Assembly (NCBI GenBank): GCA_020635905.1
Contig: JACJYV010000005.1
Span: 62,001-126,000 of the forward strand
Direction: 5' to 3'
Origin: Bacteroidia bacterium
GTDB taxonomy: Bacteria > Bacteroidota > Bacteroidia > J057 > JADKCL01
DNA length: 64,000 nt
In this document: piece after piece, positions 59,630 through 64,000 of the stretch
How positions within the stretch are numbered: position 1 is the first letter of the stretch
Layout: each line of letters starts with the position of its first letter
Translations under genes and position numbers: made by a program
The notes under the pieces: model-generated
Database searches by the model: none
What the model was told of the DNA's origin: nothing
The model's input: the letters and a program-made list of their open reading frames with translations, nothing else

Positions 59630-60241
59630 ATGAAAAAGGTTTTTCCCATACTGTTGCTGGCATTTCTGCTGTTGAATGCCTTTACTTTCAAATCTCTGAC
59701 CGAGGATTGGAAACTTGCAGTTGACAAAGGTGGGGTGAAAGTGTATACCAGCAAGTCTGAGGATTCAAAATTATATGCTACCCGGGTGGTCATGGACCTC
59801 AGTTTGCCTGTTTCCAAAGTGGAGGGAATCATTCTGGACGTGACCAACCACAAAAGCTGGATGGAAACCATCGTTTTGAGCGAAAAACTGCCCAATGATG
59901 GCCCGGGCACCATGTTTAGCTACTATAAATCTGATGTACCCTGGCCGGTCACCGACCGGGATGTGGTCCTGAAGTGGGAAAAGAAAAAAGAAGGCGAAAC
60001 CACGGTTATCAAATCCCACACCATTGCCGGAAAAGTGCCCGAAGTGGAAGGATTGATTCGCGTTCCCCTGCAGGACAACGAATACCGTCTGACTCCCAAT
60101 GCCCAGGGAGGTTGCCATTTTGACTATAAGGCCTCTGCAGATCCCGGGGGATCCATCCCAGCCTGGTTTGCCAACCAGTTTATCACGGATGTGCCTTTCA
60201 AAACCTGGACCAGATTCAGGGAGAAGTTTGACGGGAAATAA
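59630..60241 (+). CDS. START-domain lipid-binding protein, exported
   Basis: 203 residues. A signal peptide (MKKVFPILLLAFLLLNAF) is followed by a START/SRPBCC domain: DWKLAVDKGGVKVYTSKSED, VEGIILDVTNHKSWMETIV, DVPWPVTDRDVVLKWEKKKE and FDYKASADPGGSIPAWFANQ, the last being highly typical of START proteins. The family binds hydrophobic ligands in a deep cavity; here probably periplasmic. Lies 70 bp after the AAA gene; a weak promoter-like pair (TTTA, 20 bp, TATATTGA near 59605) is present. Confidence 0.9.
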   Translation: MKKVFPILLLAFLLLNAFTFKSLTEDWKLAVDKGGVKVYTSKSEDSKLYATRVVMDLSLPVSKVEGIILDVTNHKSWMETIVLSEKLPNDGPGTMFSYYKSDVPWPVTDRDVVLKWEKKKEGETTVIKSHTIAGKVPEVEGLIRVPLQDNEYRLTPNAQGGCHFDYKASADPGGSIPAWFANQFITDVPFKTWTRFREKFDGK

Positions 60242-60275
60242 GCTAAAATTTTACCGAGGGACTTCTTAAAGAAAC

Positions 60276-61616
60276 TCACATCAGCAGGGCAGTTCCCAGA
60301 CCCAAAAGCAGGGTGTAACCCAGAATATCCGTAAATGCTGTAATCAGGATCGAGGAAGCAATGGCCGGGTCCACGCCCAGCCTTTCCAAAAGTAAAGGCA
60401 CGGAAGAGCCCGCAAAACCCGCGATCAGCAGGTTGCCGGTCATGGCCAGGAACACCACCAGGCCCAAAATGGGATTGGTATTGGTAAATAATGCCAGGGC
60501 AGACACCACCAGGCCGATCAGCAGGCCGTTGGTGATACCCACGGTTATCTCCTTCACAATCACCCCCATATACTCACTCGGGCTTACGCCCTCGGTGGCA
60601 ATCCTGCGAATGGTAACCGCCAGAGTTTGCGTGGCGCCGTTGCCGGCTACTCCCGCGATAATCGGCATGTAAACCGTGATAAAAGCCATGGCCTTGATAG
60701 TTTCCTCAAATTGTGAAATCACAAATCCAGCCAGCGAAGCCGTAACCAGATTGACCATCAGCCAGGGAATGCGGCTGCGCACCGCGCGAAACCAGCTACC
60801 TCCCAGATCTTCATCCTCAGAAACCCCCGCAATCTTCAGAATATCCTCCGTGCTCTCTTCCTCCAAAACGTCCAGAATGTCGTCGAAGGTAATGCGACCC
60901 AAAAGGCGGTTATCTGCATCCACAACGGGAAGCGCGGGCAAATTATACTGCGACATCAGGCGGGCTGCATCCTCCTGGTCCTCATCCACGTGGATACTGA
61001 TCAACTGCTCTTCGAGCAGATTTTTGACCTTTTCGTCGGCCCGGGCCCGCAGCAGATTCTTGAAAGAAACCACACCCTGCAGGTGATCCTCTGCATCCAC
61101 CACATAAACCACGTAAAAATCTTCCACCTCCTCAGACTGCTGAATAATGGCCTGCAAAGCCTCAAATTTGGTCATATTGCCCTGCACCTTGAACAGGTCG
61201 GGGTTCATGATACCCCCGGCCGTATCCTCCTCGTAGCGCATCAGGCTTTCGATCATTTTCTCGTCTTCCGCAGGAAGACGGGCCAGAATCTTGCGCAGGT
61301 CCGTAACGGGCAATTCGGCCAAAAGGTCGGCCGCATCATCCAGGTCGAGTTCCTCGATCAGTTCGGCGGCCTGGGCCGGGCTCAAAGCAGACAAAATCTC
61401 AGCCGCACCCGACTCCTCTTCCATCTCTGAAAGCGCCTCAGAGGCCTTCTGCACAGGGAGAATGGAAATGATCATTTGCCTGGATTCGGGACTAACCTCC
61501 TCCAGAATGCGGGCGATATCCGACCCGTGCAATTTCTTCAGAATGGGCTTGACCAGGTCAAAGTGCCCACCCAGCGCTGCCTTGATACGGTGGATATTTT
61601 TACTTTGATCGGCCAT
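60276..61616 (-). CDS. mgtE: magnesium transporter MgtE
   Basis: 446 residues, full-length MgtE channel: a cytoplasmic N domain (to ~130) of helical repeats (DDAADLLAELPVTDLRKIL), two CBS domains (about 135-255; GGIMNPDLFKV, YVVDAEDHLQGVVSFKNLL, LPVVDADNRLLGRITFDDIL), the plug helix and five transmembrane helices. The pore region VYMPIIAGVAGNGATQTLAVTIRRIA and the second half with FAGSSVPLLLERLGVDPAIA are conserved. Acidic N-domain residues sense cytosolic magnesium and gate the pore. Monocistronic. Confidence 0.96.
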   Translation of the reverse strand: MADQSKNIHRIKAALGGHFDLVKPILKKLHGSDIARILEEVSPESRQMIISILPVQKASEALSEMEEESGAAEILSALSPAQAAELIEELDLDDAADLLAELPVTDLRKILARLPAEDEKMIESLMRYEEDTAGGIMNPDLFKVQGNMTKFEALQAIIQQSEEVEDFYVVYVVDAEDHLQGVVSFKNLLRARADEKVKNLLEEQLISIHVDEDQEDAARLMSQYNLPALPVVDADNRLLGRITFDDILDVLEEESTEDILKIAGVSEDEDLGGSWFRAVRSRIPWLMVNLVTASLAGFVISQFEETIKAMAFITVYMPIIAGVAGNGATQTLAVTIRRIATEGVSPSEYMGVIVKEITVGITNGLLIGLVVSALALFTNTNPILGLVVFLAMTGNLLIAGFAGSSVPLLLERLGVDPAIASSILITAFTDILGYTLLLGLGTALLM

Positions 61617-61715
61617 TTTTGAAAAGCTTTCCGCAAAGGTGCAAAAAATGGCCCATTGTTTCCATTGGAATTAATTTTTTAACTTGCGACGCCTCTTTAA
61701 AACGAGGCCGTTCTC

Positions 61716-62669
61716 ATGAAAGATATCCTCATCGATTTTGATATAGAACTGGGTTTCCGCAAAGTGTGGAAATGGAAATGGTGGATCGGCGGATTGCTTG
61801 TGGTGGCCGCTGTCGTTTCCTTCCTGTTGGCCTCCATGATCAAGCCAGAATACCGCAGTACGGCCGCTTTCATTCCCCCGGATATCAGCTCGCTGAAATC
61901 CATGGTTTTTACCAGCGGGTTGGGTTACCGCGGCTTCGAAGCCGCTGAAGAAGAGGACATTGACCGTACCGTTGACTACCTGAATTCCCTGCAGGTGATT
62001 GATTCCATCGCGGTAATGTACGGCCTGTATGAGCATTATGGCATTGACAAAGCCAATCCCAAGGCCGACGAATGGTTTTACCATGCCTATTCCACCAAAA
62101 ATCTGATCAGTTTCAGCGACCGTTCGACCGTGCAAATCACCACTTTTGATGTGGACCCACAGTATGCCGCTGACATTGCAAATACTTACCTCCAGTTTGC
62201 GATTGACTTTTTTGAGAATATTGCCCAACGTAAATCGGGTCTGGCTGCTGCTGAGGACGAAATGAACCAGCTCAGCGCCAGACGTGAAAAACTGGTGGAT
62301 TCGCTGGCCAACATGCGTACCCAATACAAACTCTACCACATCGACCATGTGGGTGAGGGGGTGGATCAGATCTTGTCGCAGGCTATTCGCAACAGTCCTG
62401 AATTCAACAAAAACTACGACCGCATGCTTTCCTGCGAACTTCAGCTCAACTGGCTGGAGGAAAGGTCGAGCGATCTGGAAAGGGAATATGTGGGCCGCAA
62501 GCAAAATATGGAGCAATATCCTTTGCTCATTCAGATCACCCAACGGGCCAAGCCAAGTACCTTCAAAGCACGTCCCAAGCGCAGCATCATTGTGGCGGCT
62601 GCCATGGCAGGAACCCTGGCTTTCGCCATCTTCATGGTCCTTCTGCTCGACCGCAAAAAAGCCGTCTGA
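61716..62669 (+). CDS. Wzz-like chain-length determinant domain protein
   Basis: 317 residues with two terminal transmembrane segments (WKWWIGGLLVVAAVVSFLLA near the N-terminus, and SIIVAAAMAGTLAFAIFMVL at the C-terminus) and a periplasmic helical core with a coiled coil (KSGLAAAEDEMNQLSARREK). This is the topology of polysaccharide co-polymerases. The N-terminal MKPEYRS-like IKPEYRSTAAFIPP matches Wzz-domain proteins. It has no attached kinase domain, and no glycosyltransferase, Wzy or export genes accompany it, so a role in a distantly encoded polysaccharide pathway is inferred. Confidence 0.85.
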   Translation: MKDILIDFDIELGFRKVWKWKWWIGGLLVVAAVVSFLLASMIKPEYRSTAAFIPPDISSLKSMVFTSGLGYRGFEAAEEEDIDRTVDYLNSLQVIDSIAVMYGLYEHYGIDKANPKADEWFYHAYSTKNLISFSDRSTVQITTFDVDPQYAADIANTYLQFAIDFFENIAQRKSGLAAAEDEMNQLSARREKLVDSLANMRTQYKLYHIDHVGEGVDQILSQAIRNSPEFNKNYDRMLSCELQLNWLEERSSDLEREYVGRKQNMEQYPLLIQITQRAKPSTFKARPKRSIIVAAAMAGTLAFAIFMVLLLDRKKAV

Positions 62670-62869
62670 TCTGATCAGAACTTAAAAGAGTCGGCCTGGG
62701 CGCAAAAAAAGGTAATTCCCGCACCCAAGTTGGGAAAGACCCCCTCCCTTTGTATATTTAAGGTTCAGGAGTTTTTCATGGAAAAATATCCCCAGAAGGT
62801 TGTTTTTTCGGTCAAATTCAATTTCGCAAACTGATTAGCAGACCCTATCATGCGAATCAAAGGTTGTTT

Positions 62870-64000
62870 ATGAAATTCCCTGGCAAAACTCTGCTCGTTG
62901 CTTTTGCCGTCCTGATTTACGGCCTGAACCTCCTGCAGGCCCAGGATCATCAGCATCTGCCGTCTGAACCTCAGATTGCAGAGGTAACCTGTTTTGCCGA
63001 AAATAAAGGCCAGTGGCCCGATCAGGTCCATTTTGCAGCCGAACTCCGCGCCGGGATTCTCTTCCTGGAAGACAACCGTTTCACCTATAATTTCTACGAT
63101 TCTGAAAACCTCCACGACCGCTATTTTCATGGCGACCGCAGCCATCTTTCAGATGAGATGGTGAAGCACCATGCCTTTCGGGTAAATTTTCCGCAGTCAA
63201 ATTTTCGTCCCAATATATTTTCTGAAGGCAAAAGAGCTGAATACCGCAATTATTTCCGGGGAAATGATCCTGCCAAATGGGCGGGCGAAGTTGGTCTGTA
63301 TGACCGGGTGAGTTACGAGGGTCTCTGGGACGGAGTGGATATGATTCTTTACGGCAAGGATAATGGCCTGAAATATGATTTCATCGTCCAGACAGAGAGC
63401 GATTTGCAGCAAATCGCCATGGATTATGAAGGGGTGAACGACATTCGCCTGGAGGAAGGCAGATTGAAAATCAAAACCACGGTCAATGAAATCGTGGAAA
63501 TGCAGCCCTATTCCTACCAGATCATCAACGGGGAAAAGGTTGAAATTCCAACGGAATTTGTCCTGCGCAAAAACAGGGTCAGTTTCAGGTTGAATGGTAA
63601 AACGAATCCTGAATATCCCCTGATCATAGATCCCACTCTTATTTTTTCGACCTACTCAGGCTCTACTTCAGACAACTGGGGCTTTACGGCCACTTACGAT
63701 GATTTGGGTAATTTGTACGCCAGTGGCAACGTTTTTGGCACGGGATATCCCACGGTGACTGGCTCTTATGATCTGAGTTTCAACGGGGGAAGTATTGACA
63801 TTTCCATCACCAAATTCAATCCCACAGGAACGGCCCGCATCTTTTCCACCTATCTGGGAGGCAGCAACAGCGAACAGCCTCACTCTTTGGTGGTGAATGC
63901 AAACCATGAATTATATCTGCTGGGTACATCAGCTTCCACCAATTTTCCGGCCGTTAACGGCTTTGATGTAACCCATAACGGCGGTTGGGATATTGTGGTT
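62870..64000 (+). CDS. DUF7948/SBBP-repeat secreted protein, 3' partial
   Basis: 377 codons are present and the frame runs off the right edge. A signal peptide (MKFPGKTLLVAFAVLIYG ... LQAQ) is followed by the conserved N-terminal domain found in front of SBBP beta-propellers: FAENKGQWPDQVHFAAELRA, YRNYFRGNDPAKWAGEVGLY, YDRVSYEGLWDGVDMILYG, and YPLIIDPTLIFSTYSG. The first SBBP-like blades then start (NWGFTATYDDLGNLYASGNV, FNPTGTARIFSTYLGG). Such proteins usually end in a T9SS or gliding-motility-type C-terminal domain, here beyond the window. An earlier ATG at 62850 is out of frame. A weak promoter-like pair (GTTG, 20 bp, TATATTTA at 62753-62760) lies upstream. Confidence 0.88.
   Translation, partial: MKFPGKTLLVAFAVLIYGLNLLQAQDHQHLPSEPQIAEVTCFAENKGQWPDQVHFAAELRAGILFLEDNRFTYNFYDSENLHDRYFHGDRSHLSDEMVKHHAFRVNFPQSNFRPNIFSEGKRAEYRNYFRGNDPAKWAGEVGLYDRVSYEGLWDGVDMILYGKDNGLKYDFIVQTESDLQQIAMDYEGVNDIRLEEGRLKIKTTVNEIVEMQPYSYQIINGEKVEIPTEFVLRKNRVSFRLNGKTNPEYPLIIDPTLIFSTYSGSTSDNWGFTATYDDLGNLYASGNVFGTGYPTVTGSYDLSFNGGSIDISITKFNPTGTARIFSTYLGGSNSEQPHSLVVNANHELYLLGTSASTNFPAVNGFDVTHNGGWDIVV

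Overview
The window is chromosomal DNA from a member of the Bacteroidota, probably a GC-balanced free-living lineage of the Saprospiria/Cytophagia type. The class is inferred only from the secreted-protein style. The phylum call rests on several things. Five secreted proteins carry type IX secretion (T9SS) C-terminal sorting domains (PNPF/PNPA motif, GIY segment). There are GEVED, PKD and SprB-type repeats. The promoters match the Bacteroidota consensus TTTG-N20-TAnnTTTG. The ftsK-lolA pairing is also typical. No rRNA, tRNA or CRISPR array was found.

Layout, left to right. 1-6.7 kb: 3' end of a Schlafen/HATPase-like regulator, then pyrD, ftsK, lolA and pyrF. 6.8-10.2 kb: a zinc-type CDF exporter and a TIGR01777 epimerase, originally overlapping tail to tail, now separated by a decayed IS1634-type insertion flanked by an 84-bp target duplication. 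10.6-15.7 kb: a large T9SS protein, a NeuD-like acyltransferase and a DUF2851 protein. 16-21.4 kb: a minus-strand run of seven tandem, diverged paralogues of unknown function, preceded by a polytopic membrane protein. This is the best candidate for an undescribed system. 21.9-30.1 kb: a secreted short-repeat protein, an 1814-residue GEVED/SprB T9SS protein and a PKD T9SS protein.

30.3-36.8 kb: a MarR-controlled fatty-acid beta-oxidation operon in the order fadN-fadA-fadE, with a four-helix-bundle gene bounded by inverted repeats between fadN and fadA. 37-46.5 kb: a small membrane protein, a MOCOS-like class V aminotransferase, a T9SS protein, a DprE1-like oxidase/UbiA pair, a Uma2 protein, a chalcone-isomerase-like protein and a cyclase-like/TolB-like/TPR protein. 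46.7-53.9 kb: a double CbxX-type AAA protein with a NarL-type regulator, a Crp/Fnr regulator, an M48 peptidase, an ORF6N protein with an internal palindrome, and an exported dienelactone hydrolase. 54-64 kb: bifunctional ftcD, a second SHIVG-family T9SS protein, a VWA + MoxR/ChlI-type AAA pair, a START protein, mgtE, a Wzz-like protein and the start of a DUF7948/SBBP secreted protein.

Three dispersed copies of a 120-135 bp element with terminal inverted repeats lie in intergenic gaps at 15.8, 28.6 and 50.1 kb. Low-complexity inverted-repeat spacers lie at 6.74-6.86, 32.17-32.23 and around 33.41/33.86 kb. Coordinates of several genes were moved to internal ATGs where signal peptides, promoters or upstream stops favoured them. 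All family assignments are from reading the sequence; no database search was possible.
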